Program-made: the position numbers and the translations under genes
Part shown: in pieces, positions 43,094 to 54,600 of the stretch
Layout: the number at the start of each line of letters is the position of its first letter
Numbering within the stretch: position 1 is the first letter of the stretch
From: Flagellimonas sp. MMG031
GTDB taxonomy: Bacteria; Bacteroidota; Bacteroidia; Flavobacteriales; Flavobacteriaceae
Length of the DNA stretch: 64,000 nt
NCBI RefSeq assembly: GCF_040112705.1
Contig: NZ_CP157804.1
Span: 188,501 to 252,500, forward strand
Reading direction: 5' to 3'
The notes under the pieces: generated by a model
Told to the model about the DNA's origin: nothing
What the model saw: only the letters and a program-made list of their open reading frames with translations
Databases searched by the model: none

Positions 43094-43468
43094 TGACCTA
43101 ATTATTTAAACGGTGCTTTACAATCCGCGCGTGAAAATTACTCATTTATGCTTCAAGAGCGTACAGAAATGGTACTTTTTTAACACAATGGACACAATTC
43201 AATAAGGACCCCAATTCCATTTAAAATCCTTACCAAAGGATAAAATTGTTATATTAGGGCCAATATTGCTATATTCACAATCCCCACTGCTTTAATTGGG
43301 AATGCAGCAAGTAGGTTGATTTAAATTTGTCGATTTAACACATTATAAAGTTATGAACACGAAACCGTTTTCGTTGTCTTTTACGATATGCTTAAATTTA
43401 CATTAACCTTTTTTTTATATATGTTTAACACTTGAATTAAAATTAACTAAACTTAAATCTAATTATTT
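43094..43468. other. 375-bp divergent regulatory gap between lacI-type gene and susC
   Basis: No gene is visible. The stretch is AT-rich near susC, with a run of eight Ts at 43410-43417 and several TTTAACA-like motifs. It contains one good palindrome (43359-43374). No perfect TAnnTTTG box is seen upstream of susC. The leader of about 95 bases between the palindrome and the susC ATG is long enough to hold an unrecognised promoter. Confidence 0.5.
43359..43374. promoter_or_regulatory. Candidate LacI-type operator
   Basis: ACGAAACCGTTTTCGT: perfect 6-bp arms ACGAAA/TTTCGT around a 4-base centre that includes CG. Size, symmetry and central CG fit LacI-family operators, and a lacI-type gene is next to it. 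Only one copy was noticed. Confidence 0.4.
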
Positions 43469-46400
43469 ATGAAGATTACGCTACTACGAAGCTTTTTGAT
43501 GCTCGGGGCATTTTTATGCTTTGGGTTGGTGAAGGCTCAAACAGTATCAGGTACCGTTTCTGATGCAAACGGACCGTTGCCAGGGGCAAGCGTATTGGTA
43601 AAAGGGACTACCAATGGTACGCAGACCGATTTTGACGGTAATTACACCCTTAACGATGTGGGAGAGGATGCTACGATAGTGTTTAGCTATATTGGTTTCC
43701 AAACCCAAGAGATTGCCGTAAATGGTCAATCTACCATTAATGTGACCTTGACCGAAGATGCGCAAGCTTTGGACGAAGTGGTAATCATTGGTTACGGCCA
43801 AACCACGGTCAAGGATGCGACCGGTGCGGTTGCTGCGGTAACTTCCGAAGAATTCAACGGAGGTGTGATCGCATCCCCAGAACAGTTGATTCAAGGTAAA
43901 ACCGCGGGTGTTCAGATTACACAGGCCAGTGGTGAACCTGGTGCCGGGGTTAATCTTAGGATTAGGGGTTCCAACTCCATTCGTTCCAACAACAATCCGC
44001 TTTTCGTAGTGGACGGTATTCCACTTTCAGGGGAGTCAACAACTCCTTCAGGCGGTGACGTAATCAACGGTAGCAACGCTACAAGAAACCCATTGAACTT
44101 TATCAACCCGAACGATATCGAGAGCATGTCCATTTTGAAGGATGCTTCCGCTACGGCAATTTACGGATCTCGTGGTGCAAATGGTGTTGTAATCATTACC
44201 ACTAAAAGTGGTAGAGCTGGTTCAGGTGGCGTTTGGGAATTCAACTCCAACTTGAGTATTTCCACACCTGCCAATGAGTATGACTTGTTCAATAGAGATG
44301 AGTTCTTGTCTGCAACTGCCACTGAAAGAAGTCAGGAAATTGCCGACGCTGCTGATTTCGGTTTCGATACAGATTGGCAAGACATCATCACAAGAACTGT
44401 TGCTTCACAAAACCAAAACCTTTCTTATTCCAGAAACTATGGTAGCGGTAACGTAAGAGCTACTTTCTCTTACAGCAAGCAATTTGGTGTGATTGAAAAA
44501 TCTGCGCAAGAGCGTATCACAGGAAGAATCAATGCAAGCCAAAGGTTCTTGGACGATAAGTTGCGTTTGACCCTTCAAGCTTCGCTTTCCCGTGTGAACG
44601 ATGATGCCCCACCAATTAGTGGTGGTTCTGGAGCTAGTGGTAACTTGATTGGTGCTGCCTACTCGGCTAACCCAACTTGGCCTTCAAGTCCAGATTTCTT
44701 TTTGGAAGGTAACCAGTTGAACCCAGCCAACTACTTGGCTAGCTGGCAATCTGTAACCAACACCAACCGTGCATTGATCAACGTTTCTGCAGAATACGAT
44801 ATTCTGGACGAGTTGACTGCCAAGGTAAGTGTAGGTTACGATGATTCGGATGCAGATGCGATTACTTCCATTTCCGCAAGAGCCAACAACTTTAACCGTG
44901 TTACTGGAAATGGTCAAACCGCTTTCAACAACTTGAACGCTACCAGCCAACTGTTGGAAGCTACCCTTAACTACAAAAAGGATTTCGACAATTCTTCTTT
45001 AGATGTTATTGTAGGTTATTCCTTCCAGGATTTCCGTAGAAGAGGATTCAACTCTCAAGGATGGCAAGCACCTACCCAAGACTTGAATGCTATGGGTGAG
45101 CTTTTGATCGACGATGTGAACAGCATCCGTAACAGCATCACTGGACCATACCAGCAAGCTGGGTTTGCTCCTAACGGCACTTTCGTAAACAGTATCAATC
45201 CTTTTGAGGATACAGCAACTTTGGATATTACCTCCGGTAACTACACCTCTGTTTGGATTGACACTTTCGATAATACAGACGAATTGCAATCTTATTTTGC
45301 AAGGGCGAATTATAGCTTGATGGACAAATTCTTATTTACGGCTACCGTAAGAGCGGATGGTTCTTCAAGATTTGGTGGAAACAATCAATATGGTTACTTC
45401 CCATCCGGTGCTTTTGCCTGGAAATTGAACGAGGAAGACTTTATTGGTGACGCTTTCTCCACCTTGAAATTGAGATTGGGTGCTGGTATCACCGGTAACC
45501 AAGAAGGTTTGGGTTATGCCAACTTCTTAAGAAGGGTACGTTTTGGAGGACCTGGTATCACTGACAGTGGTGACATCATTAGACCAGGTGCACAGACAGT
45601 AGCCGTACAGAACCCAGATTTGAAATGGGAGTCTACTTTGGATCTGAACGTTGGTTTGGATTTCGGTATAAATATGGATAGATTCAGTGGATCTGTTGAC
45701 TTGTACCGTAAAGAAACAAGAGACCTATTGTTCAGACAAGGTGCTGCAGCCCCTGCTGCCGACCCATTCGTGTTCAAAAACCTAGAGAATGGCACAGTAA
45801 TCAACCAAGGTGTTGAAGTCGCGTTGAACTATGACTTCGTTCAAACACAGGATGTAACATTCTCCACTTCCTTCAACGTAGCTTACAACAAGAACACCGT
45901 GGAAGGTTTGAATGGTATTACCGCTAACTTCGGTGCATTGAACGGACCTGGTCTTACCGATGCATTCGCGCAACGTTTGGGAGAAGGTAGATCTTTGTTT
46001 CTCCTTCTACATGGCCGAGTATTCTGAAGACAGCAGTGGAAATCCAAACTTCAACCCTGATCAAAAAGATTTCGTGGGAGAAGATGGTCTTCCTGATGTA
46101 AACGCTGGTCTATCCCTTAACCTTAGGGTTAAAAACTGGGATGCTTCAGCTTTCTTCACAGGTCAGTTTGGATTCTCAGTATATAACAATACTGCCAACG
46201 CCTTCTTGAACAGACCAACGTTTGAAACTACAAGAAACGTTGACCCAAGAGGTTTGGAAGTTAATGTAAGCCAAGAGGTATCTACCCTGTATTTGGAAAA
46301 AGGTGATTTTGTTAGATTGCAGAACGCCAACATCGGATACAATGTCCCATTGAGCGGAGAAGGAGCCTTGAAAAGCCTAAGATTGTCACTAACCGGACAA

Positions 46401-46553
46401 AACTTGTTTTTGATTACCGATTATAGCGGATTGGATCCAGAAGTATCCTCCAACACAGGAGACTTCGGTACTGGTATCCCCAGTGCAAGTATAGATTACA
46501 CTGCGTTCCCACGACCAAGAACAGTAACTTTGGGAATCAACGCTAAATTTTAA
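43469..46553 (+). pseudogene. SusC/RagA family TonB-linked outer-membrane transporter, split by a frameshift
   Basis: It starts with a signal peptide (FLMLGAFLCFGLVKAQ), then a carboxypeptidase-regulatory-like domain (VSGTVSDANGPLPGASVLVKGT), a TonB-box-like EVVIIGYG, the plug (LIQGKTAGVQIT, NNNPLFVVDGIPL, YGSRGANGVVIITTKSG) and the barrel, ending TLGINAKF. At 45998-46000 the run TTT seems to hold one extra T: removing it joins LGEGRSLFSFYMAEYSED. Total about 1,027 residues, normal for the family. It imports oligomers through the outer membrane with SusD as lid. susD follows after 12 bases. Confidence 0.92.
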
Positions 46554-46565
46554 AAAAAAAGAGCA

Positions 46566-48197
46566 ATGAGAAATATTTTAAAACAAACGAACAGATATTT
46601 GGCACTTCCCTTGCTAGCAGGTGTCATGCTGACTTCCTGTACCGATTTGGAAGTAGAGCCAACTGATTCATTACTGGCGGAGGGTTTCACGGGAATTGAA
46701 ACCGCTGAGGCCGCATCCAGCCAGGTGACTGCAATGTACAACGATTTGTATGGCTATTTTGGCACGCAGGCTAACCTGTATGCATTGAATGAAGTAACCA
46801 CAGACGCCCTTTTGGTACCCACCAGAGGTTCTGACTGGGGTGATAATGGAATTTGGAGACAGTTGCACCAGCATTCCTGGACTCCTGAGCACCAATATAT
46901 TTTAGGTGTTTGGAACGAATGGAACGGGTTGCAATTGCAGGCCAGCGAAGTTTTGGATTCTAGATCAGCTTCCTCAACCGAAGCGGTTGGTCATGCTGCC
47001 TTCATCAGAGGACTGTCCATGTTCATTATCTTGGACAACTTTGGACAAGTACCTTACAGGGACACTGAGTCTGCAGACCCATTGGGAGATCCAGATGTTT
47101 TGACGGGTGAGGACGCTGTATCCTTTATTTTGAGTGATTTGGATACTGCTATCTCCAATCTGCCAACATCATCTGCTGGTGACGACAATTCAAGAGCTAC
47201 CAAGGCTGCCGCTAGATACTTAAAAGCAAAAGTGCTTTTGAACAGACATATCTACAATGGATCAGGAACTCCTGATTCCGCTGATATGAGTGAAGTTATC
47301 TCTTTGGTAGATGGTATTGAAGGCGATGGCTATGAGTTGGCTGACAATTACTTCGACATCTTTGTACCAGGAGGTGACACTGAAACTATTTTTTACGTAC
47401 AGGCTTCCGCAGGTGCTAGAATTTTCAACACTTTGCACTATAACTCTACCGAGTTAGGTGGTGGTGGTTGGAATGGTTTCAGCACCTTGGCAGAGTTTTA
47501 CGACTTGTTCGAAGGAGATGCCAACAGCAACAGAGGCCTTAACGATGGCACCTTGCAGGATGGTCAAGAAACCCGTAGAGGATTTGTTCCTCCAAGCGGA
47601 ATTGCCTTTGACGGATCTTACGGTACTGACGAAAACAGCGATGGTATCGTTGACGGTTCCAATGTTGGTTTCGGATTCTTGATTGGACAACAATATGGAC
47701 CCAACGGTGCTGCACTTGAAGACAGAAATGGTAGCCCGTTGAGTTTTACCCGAGAATTTGTTAGTGCTGTAGACGGACAACCAAGCTTGGTTGACAACAA
47801 CGAAGTAACGGGTATCCGTGTGATCAAGTACAACCCAAGGGATGGTGCTTTCGCTAACCATATCATCTTCTTCAGATATTCAGATGCGTATTTGATGAAA
47901 GCCGAAGCTATGATGAGAAGTGGTGGTGACCCAACCGCTATGATCAATGAGTTGAGAACCCTTAGGGGAGCTGCTCCTCTTGGAACAGTTACAGAGCAAG
48001 ATCTTTTGGATGAAAGAGCTCGTGAGCTGTACACTGAAGGTTGGAGAAGAAACGATTTGATTCGCTTTGGGCAGTACACCAAAGATTGGGACTTCAAAGA
48101 AGCTGACGCTGTGGGCAACCCAGATCGTCAATTGTTCCCAATTCCATCTGCACAACTTATTCTTAATCCTAACTTGGTGCAGAACCCAGGATACTAG
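46566..48197 (+). CDS. SusD/RagB family outer-membrane lipoprotein
   Basis: 543 residues. The lipobox is LAGVMLTSCTDLEVEPTDS; EVEPT after the Cys is common in SusD proteins. Tetratricopeptide-like helices follow (AAARYLKAKVLLNRHIY), and the C-terminal pattern DAYLMKAEAMMRSG, ELYTEGWRRNDLIRFGQY and LFPIPSAQLILNPNLVQNPGY is typical. It binds the ligand on the cell surface and closes the SusC pore. No SusE/F-like or carbohydrate-active gene follows, so the ligand need not be a glycan. A strong terminator stands 33 bases after the stop. Confidence 0.94.
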   Translation: MRNILKQTNRYLALPLLAGVMLTSCTDLEVEPTDSLLAEGFTGIETAEAASSQVTAMYNDLYGYFGTQANLYALNEVTTDALLVPTRGSDWGDNGIWRQLHQHSWTPEHQYILGVWNEWNGLQLQASEVLDSRSASSTEAVGHAAFIRGLSMFIILDNFGQVPYRDTESADPLGDPDVLTGEDAVSFILSDLDTAISNLPTSSAGDDNSRATKAAARYLKAKVLLNRHIYNGSGTPDSADMSEVISLVDGIEGDGYELADNYFDIFVPGGDTETIFYVQASAGARIFNTLHYNSTELGGGGWNGFSTLAEFYDLFEGDANSNRGLNDGTLQDGQETRRGFVPPSGIAFDGSYGTDENSDGIVDGSNVGFGFLIGQQYGPNGAALEDRNGSPLSFTREFVSAVDGQPSLVDNNEVTGIRVIKYNPRDGAFANHIIFFRYSDAYLMKAEAMMRSGGDPTAMINELRTLRGAAPLGTVTEQDLLDERARELYTEGWRRNDLIRFGQYTKDWDFKEADAVGNPDRQLFPIPSAQLILNPNLVQNPGY

Positions 48198-48230
48198 TAA
48201 TTCAAAGTTTAAGCTGTTTAATATAGGAAG

Positions 48231-48257
48231 AGACCACCGATTGGTGGTCTTTTCTTT
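48231..48257 (+). terminator. Intrinsic terminator after susD
   Basis: A perfect 8-bp stem AGACCACC-GATT-GGTGGTCT (48231-48250) runs straight into TTTCTTTTT. It separates the susC-susD unit from the FG-GAP genes. Confidence 0.85.
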
Positions 48258-48371
48258 TTGCATTGTACATCATTAGTCAATTATTAATTCTTTCTTAGAA
48301 AAACATTAATGTATTTGATGTTCGCCATGCGAAGGAATTATTTATATTACCCCCTGCTATTGAAGAAAGAA

Positions 48372-51300
48372 ATGAAAGGACAGTTCTGGATACTTTTTGG
48401 AGTCTTGACGACCTTAATAAGCTGCGGTACCCAACAACAGGAGACTCTTTTTGTGTTGAAAGAAGCCAAGCAAACAGGTATCACTTTCAGCAATAGCCTA
48501 AAACAAACTCCTGAACTTAATATTCTCAACTACCTTTATTTTTATAATGGCGCTGGGGTCGCTTCTGGCGATTTCAATAGCGATGGACTGCCCGACCTAT
48601 ACTTCACCTCCAATCAAGGGGAAGACAAACTATACCTCAATCAAGGTAATTTTAAATTCAAGGATGTTACCAAGGAATCCAACCTAAGGAATAATGATGG
48701 ATGGACCACTGGGGTAACCCATGCCGATGTCAACAATGACGGTTTACTGGATATTTACGTCTGCAAAGTTGGAGATCATGGCATTATTCGTGGGCAAAAC
48801 CTACTATACATCAATCAAGGGAACAACGCAAAAGGTATCCCAACATTTAAGGAAGAAGCCCAAAAATATGGTCTGGACTTTATAGGCTATGCTACCCAAG
48901 CTGCCTTTTTCGATTACGACTTGGACGGTGATCTGGACATGTACCTCCTTAACCACTCCGTAAACCCCAATCGTTCCTACGGAAAAGGGGCCAAAAGAAA
49001 AATCGTCGATTCCATGTCGGGCGATATCCTTTTTGAAAATCAAAATGGAGCTTTTATCGATGTATCCAAGAAAGCCGGTATCTTCCAAGGAACCATCGGG
49101 TATGGACTTGGGCTTGCCATAAGCGACATCAATAACGACGGTTATCCCGACATTTATATCGGTAACGACTTTTTTGAAAATGACTACCTCTACATCAACC
49201 AAAAGGATGGCACCTTTAGGGAAACCATCTCCGAGAACGACCAGAAGCTAGGACATACCACCCACTTTTCCATGGGGAACGATATTGCCGATATCAACAA
49301 CGATGGCCTTTCCGACATTCTTTCGTTGGATATGCTTCCCGAAGACTTGGAAACGTATAAAACATCTGGGTTGGAATACGCCTATCCAGTGTACCAACAG
49401 TTCTTAAAAAATGGTTTCGCTCCCCAGTACATGCAAAACACCCTTCACTTGAATCTGGATGGGGAAAATTTTGGGGAAATTGCCAACCTGAGCGGAATCG
49501 ACGCCACGGAATGGTCCTGGGGCGCCCTATTTGCCGATTACGACAACGACGGGTTCAAGGACCTATTCATTTCCAACGGCATACAGGGCGTAACCAATAA
49601 CATGGATTATATCAACTATATATCCAATGAAGAAATCCAACGAAACATTGAAACAGGGCTATCGGACAAGGACATGGAACTGATTGACCGGTTGCCCAAA
49701 AAGAAAGTGCAGAACTATTTTTATAAAAACAACGGCGGGGCTCATTTCAATAATGTCACCAAAACGTGGGGGCCTCAGATAGATTCCTATAGCAATGGAT
49801 GCGTATATACCGATCTGGACAATGATGGGGATCTTGATATTGTAGTGAACAATGTCAACCAAGAAGCTTTTGTGATGGAAAACACCCTAAGCGAGGGGAA
49901 TTTCATCAAAATGGCCTTTAAAGGAAGTGAAAAAAATACCTTTGGTATAGGCACCAAGGTTATTCTGTTTCATCAAAAAGGAAAATCGGTTCAAGAAAAC
50001 ATCCCAACACGCGGCTTTATGTCCGCAAAGGACAATACCTTAACCTTTGGTGTTGGCTACGATTCCATAATTGATTCGCTCCATGTGGTTTGGCCATCAG
50101 GAAAGTTTGAAACGCTCAAAAACGTAAAAGCCAATCAACTTTTAAAAGTTGACCATTCCAATGCCAGTGGCAATTATTACGAAAAACCCGTTAAAAAAAA
50201 GCAACTACATTATAATCCGTCCTCACGGAACCTCAATTTTGTGCACAAGGAATACCCCACCTTGGACTTTGATCGGAATCCATTGGTTCCATTTGCCCAT
50301 TCAAATGAGGGACCTTCGGTAAGCGTAGCCGATATCAATAATGACGGATTGGACGACGTCTTTATTTCTGGAGGCAAAAAACAGGGTTCCAAACTATATC
50401 TTCAGGATCAACAGGGAAACTACAACGACCATCAACCAGAACTCTTTGAAGAAGATGCCATAGCAGAGGACGTTGACCAAGTATTTGTGGACGTAGACAA
50501 CGATATGGACCTCGATATTGTGGTGGTAAGCGGCGGAAACGAGTTTACAAGCGGCAACCCATTACAGCCGAGATTGTATCGCAACAATGAAGGGATACTG
50601 GAGAAAGACAACAACGCCTTCCATCAAATAGAAATCAACGCCGCTAAGGTCGATGCTGTGGATATAGACAATGATGGCGACATGGACCTTATGATTTCAT
50701 CCAATGCGGTTTCGACCAAATTTGGGGAGAAAAGCCAACAATACCTCCTCGAAAATAACGGTAAGGGCAAATTCCAAAACATCACCGCTTCATTCGCTCC
50801 GGAATTACAAAATTTAGGCAACATTAAAGACTTTGTTTGGCAAGATTTGGACGGAAATGGCTATATAGATCTTATTGCCGCAGGGCACTGGAATCCCATC
50901 TCTATCTTTTTGAACGATGGCAAAACACTATCCCTCCAAAAAAATAATGGACTCGACAACACCCATGGTTGGTGGAACACACTAGAGCTTGCAGATTTTG
51001 ACAACGATGGCGATCTGGACATACTGGCCGGAAACTGGGGCCTAAACACCAAATTTGACGCTTCCGTTGAAAAACCAATCACTTTGTACATCAACGATTT
51101 TGATGACAATGGGTCTATTGAGACTGTTGTGACCCATTTTCATGGGGACCGGGAGACTGCCTTTGCCTCAAAGGATGAGTTGGCCAAACAAATGCCCTCT
51201 TTGAACAAAAAATTCCTGTTTTACGAAGACTTTGCCAAAGCATCCTTGGATGAACTCTTTGGAAAAGACAAATTGAATGAAGCCATCCAAAGAAAAGTAT

Positions 51301-51665
51301 ATCTGCTAAGCACCTCCTATTTTGAGAATGATGGCAATAACAACTTTACCCTAAGAACATTGCCGCATTTGGTACAGTCATCTTCGGTAAACGATATACA
51401 GTTGGTAAAAAACGATCAAGGAAAGATTAATGAAATATTAATGGTGGGCAATAATTTTGAGATAAGCACTCAACTTGGTAGATTGGATGCTTCACACGGA
51501 TTTTTGTTGCAGAATGACGACAGCGGGAACATTAGCTGGGAGCGTAGTCTGGGCATTTCCGGTGCAGCCAGAAAAATTGCAAAAATAAACAACAATGGGA
51601 ACGAAGAATTCATCATTACGATGAACAATGCTGCTCCCATTTTTTTGGTTAAAAAAGAACGTTAG
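48372..51665 (+). CDS. FG-GAP/VCBS-repeat lipoprotein with ASPIC/UnbV domain (1 of 3)
   Basis: 1,097 residues from the ATG at 48372, which directly precedes a lipoprotein signal (MKGQFWILFGVLTTLISCG); an earlier in-frame ATG at 48309 adds an unlikely extension. Many calcium-binding-like FG-GAP repeats of the form DxNxDGxxDxY are seen (ADVNNDGLLDIYV, DYDLDGDLDMYLL, DLDNDGDLDIVV). An ASPIC/UnbV module follows around residues 530-600 (FGIGTKVILFHQKGKSVQENIPTRGFMS region, DSLHVVWPSGKFETL). A second set of repeats follows. Such folds are beta-propellers. It is the first of three tandem paralogues. The ligand is unknown. Confidence 0.88.
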   Translation: MKGQFWILFGVLTTLISCGTQQQETLFVLKEAKQTGITFSNSLKQTPELNILNYLYFYNGAGVASGDFNSDGLPDLYFTSNQGEDKLYLNQGNFKFKDVTKESNLRNNDGWTTGVTHADVNNDGLLDIYVCKVGDHGIIRGQNLLYINQGNNAKGIPTFKEEAQKYGLDFIGYATQAAFFDYDLDGDLDMYLLNHSVNPNRSYGKGAKRKIVDSMSGDILFENQNGAFIDVSKKAGIFQGTIGYGLGLAISDINNDGYPDIYIGNDFFENDYLYINQKDGTFRETISENDQKLGHTTHFSMGNDIADINNDGLSDILSLDMLPEDLETYKTSGLEYAYPVYQQFLKNGFAPQYMQNTLHLNLDGENFGEIANLSGIDATEWSWGALFADYDNDGFKDLFISNGIQGVTNNMDYINYISNEEIQRNIETGLSDKDMELIDRLPKKKVQNYFYKNNGGAHFNNVTKTWGPQIDSYSNGCVYTDLDNDGDLDIVVNNVNQEAFVMENTLSEGNFIKMAFKGSEKNTFGIGTKVILFHQKGKSVQENIPTRGFMSAKDNTLTFGVGYDSIIDSLHVVWPSGKFETLKNVKANQLLKVDHSNASGNYYEKPVKKKQLHYNPSSRNLNFVHKEYPTLDFDRNPLVPFAHSNEGPSVSVADINNDGLDDVFISGGKKQGSKLYLQDQQGNYNDHQPELFEEDAIAEDVDQVFVDVDNDMDLDIVVVSGGNEFTSGNPLQPRLYRNNEGILEKDNNAFHQIEINAAKVDAVDIDNDGDMDLMISSNAVSTKFGEKSQQYLLENNGKGKFQNITASFAPELQNLGNIKDFVWQDLDGNGYIDLIAAGHWNPISIFLNDGKTLSLQKNNGLDNTHGWWNTLELADFDNDGDLDILAGNWGLNTKFDASVEKPITLYINDFDDNGSIETVVTHFHGDRETAFASKDELAKQMPSLNKKFLFYEDFAKASLDELFGKDKLNEAIQRKVYLLSTSYFENDGNNNFTLRTLPHLVQSSSVNDIQLVKNDQGKINEILMVGNNFEISTQLGRLDASHGFLLQNDDSGNISWERSLGISGAARKIAKINNNGNEEFIITMNNAAPIFLVKKER

Positions 51666-54600
51666 ATGAAACTGAAATATATCACCCTATCCCTTGTACT
51701 ACTAGGTCTATCTGCCTGCAACAGCAAAAAAGAAGACCAAACCGCACAAGAAGCGAAAAAAGAGACCCTTTTCACGTTGCTCTCACCTGAGGAAAGTGGC
51801 GTTACCTTCATCAACAAAGTAGAGAACAGAAAGGATTTCAACATTTTTAAATACCGAAACTTTTACAACGGAGGTGGCGTGGCCATCGGCGACGTGAACA
51901 ACGACGGGCTTCAGGATATTTACCTTACCGGAAACATGGAACCCAACAGACTTTATCTCAACAAGGGCAACATGAAGTTCGAGGATATTTCCGAGCAGGC
52001 CGGGGTACTGGGGAACAAACCTTGGTCCACTGGGGTGGTTATGGTGGACATCAACCACGATGGCCTTCTGGACATCTATGTCTGTAATGCAGGGAACATG
52101 GAAGGCAATAACCACGACAACGACCTCTACATCAACAACGGGGATTTGACCTTTACCGAAAAAGCAGAAGAATACAACTTGGCCAAAACAGGCTTTACCA
52201 CACATGCCTCCTTTTTTGATTATGACAAGGATGGCGATTTGGACGCCTATATCCTCAACAACAGCAACATCCCCGTTAGCAGCCTTGGTTATGCGGAACA
52301 ACGAGACGTAAGGGCGCAAGACTGGGAAGGTGTTCCAGATATTTTTAAGGGTGTGGGCGATATGCTGCTGCGCAATGACGACGGTAAATTTGTGGATGTC
52401 AGCGAAGAAGCCGGCATTTACGGAAGTCTTATCGGATTTGGTCTTGGTGTTTTGGTTACCGATTTTAACGGAGACCTTTACCCAGATATCTACGTATCCA
52501 ACGATTTTTATGAAAGGGACTACCTCTATATCAACCAAAAAGATGGCACTTTTAGTGAGGAAATCAACGACTGGACCTCCCATTTGAGCCTATCCGCCAT
52601 GGGAATCGACGTGGCCGACATCAACAATGATGGACATAACGATATTTTTATCACCGATATGCTTCCGGAGAAAGAGCATCGGGTTAAATCAGTGATGGAA
52701 TTTGAAGGGTACAACGTATTTAACCTGAAACAGAATAAGGATTTCGGACAACAGTACATTCAAAATACCTTACAGCTCAACAATGGCAACGGCACTTTTT
52801 CCGAAGTTGCCTACTACAGCGGCATACACGCCACCGATTGGAGCTGGGCCGGCCTTATGTTCGATATGGACAATGATGGTCTTAAGGACATTTTTATCAC
52901 CAACGGTATCAACCACGACCTGACGGATTTGGATTTTGTGGATTTCTTCGCCAACGAGATTGTGCAAAAAATGGCGCTGACCGGAAAAAAGGAGTCCATA
53001 GACTCCATCATCAACAAAATGCCCATAAAGCCACAGCCCAACTATGCATACAAGAACAATGGCGATATTTCCTTTACCAATGCAAATGAGGAATGGGGTT
53101 TTGAGCTCCCCTCCCGCTCCAATGGTGCCGCCTATGGCGATTTGGACAACGATGGGGATTTGGACCTAGTCATCAATAACGTGAACACTCCCGCTTACAT
53201 TTATAAAAACAATACGGAGTCCCAGTTGAACAATAACTACATACAGCTCAAGTTCAAAGGACCCCAAGGCAACCCTTTTGGCGTGGGCACTTTGGCCAAG
53301 CTTTATTTCGATGGAAATATTGTCAACCAAGAATTGATTCCCTCAAGAGGATTTCAATCCTCCATCCAGTACGATATGACCATTGGACTGGGAAAAACCG
53401 CTCAATTGGATTCCATCCGCATCGTTTGGCCCGATGAACGCACCCAGAAATTTGAAAACGTACAAGCCAATCAAGTCCTGAATATAGAACATACCAATGC
53501 AACCGAAACCTACGTCCTTCCAAAAAAGGAGGTGAAAAAATCCTATCTCAAGGAAATGGATGCCAATTTTGCGGCTGCACATCAGGAGGATAGCTACAAT
53601 GATTTTGATTACGAAGGATTGATTTCCCACAAACTTTCCCAAGAGGGACCCTCCCTTGCGGTTGCCGATGTTGACGGCGATGGCAACGAAGACTTCTTTA
53701 TCGGAGGCGCCAAAGGTCAGCCTGGAATCGTATACCTGCATCGAGGTAATGGCAGGATAACTGCAAAAAACAGTGCTTCCCTCGAAGCTGACAAGAATTT
53801 TGAGGACGTGGCCGCAGCTTTTTTTGATGCTGATGGCGATGGGGACCTCGATTTGGTCGTTGGCTCAGGAGGCAACAATGTGGGCATGGAGCGTACATAC
53901 GTTGCCCGACTTTACCTCAATGATGGCAATGGGAACTTTTCAAAATCAGGGAATGAACTGCCATCCACCTATAAAAACATCGCGACCATAGCACCGCATG
54001 ACTATGACGATGACGGCGACATAGACCTATTTATAGGCTCCCGAAGCGTAGTTGGCGTGTACGGAATCTCTCCAGACCACCTGTTATTGGAAAATATGGG
54101 TGATGGCACCTTTACCGATGTTACCGAACGTTTGGGGTACGATTTAAAAGATGCCGGAATGGTGACCGATTCCCAATGGCAGGACATGGACGGGGACGGT
54201 AAAAAAGATTTGATCGTCACCGCAGAATGGGACACCCCAAAAATCTATAAAAACACGGGAAGGAGATTGACCAAAATGGACAGCTCTCTGGACAGCCTCT
54301 ACGGATGGTGGAATACCGTGGAGACCGCAGACTTGGATGGTGATGGCGACCAGGACTTGATTCTGGGCAACCAAGGTCTAAACCTACATTACAAGCCCAC
54401 GGAATATGCCCCGATGAAACTCTACATCAACGATTATGACAACAACGGGACCATAGAGCAGATTATGACCCTTCAGGAAAATGGAGGGGATTATCCCATT
54501 CACCAAAAAAGGGAACTCACCGAACAATTACCCAACCTCAAAAAGCAAAACCTCAAGGCTTCTGATTATGCCCACCGAACGATTCACCAACTATTCCCTG

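Noticed and set aside
43094..43468. A perfect Bacteroidota promoter before susC
   Set aside because: No TAnnTTTG box was found near the start; the T-rich stretch alone is not enough.
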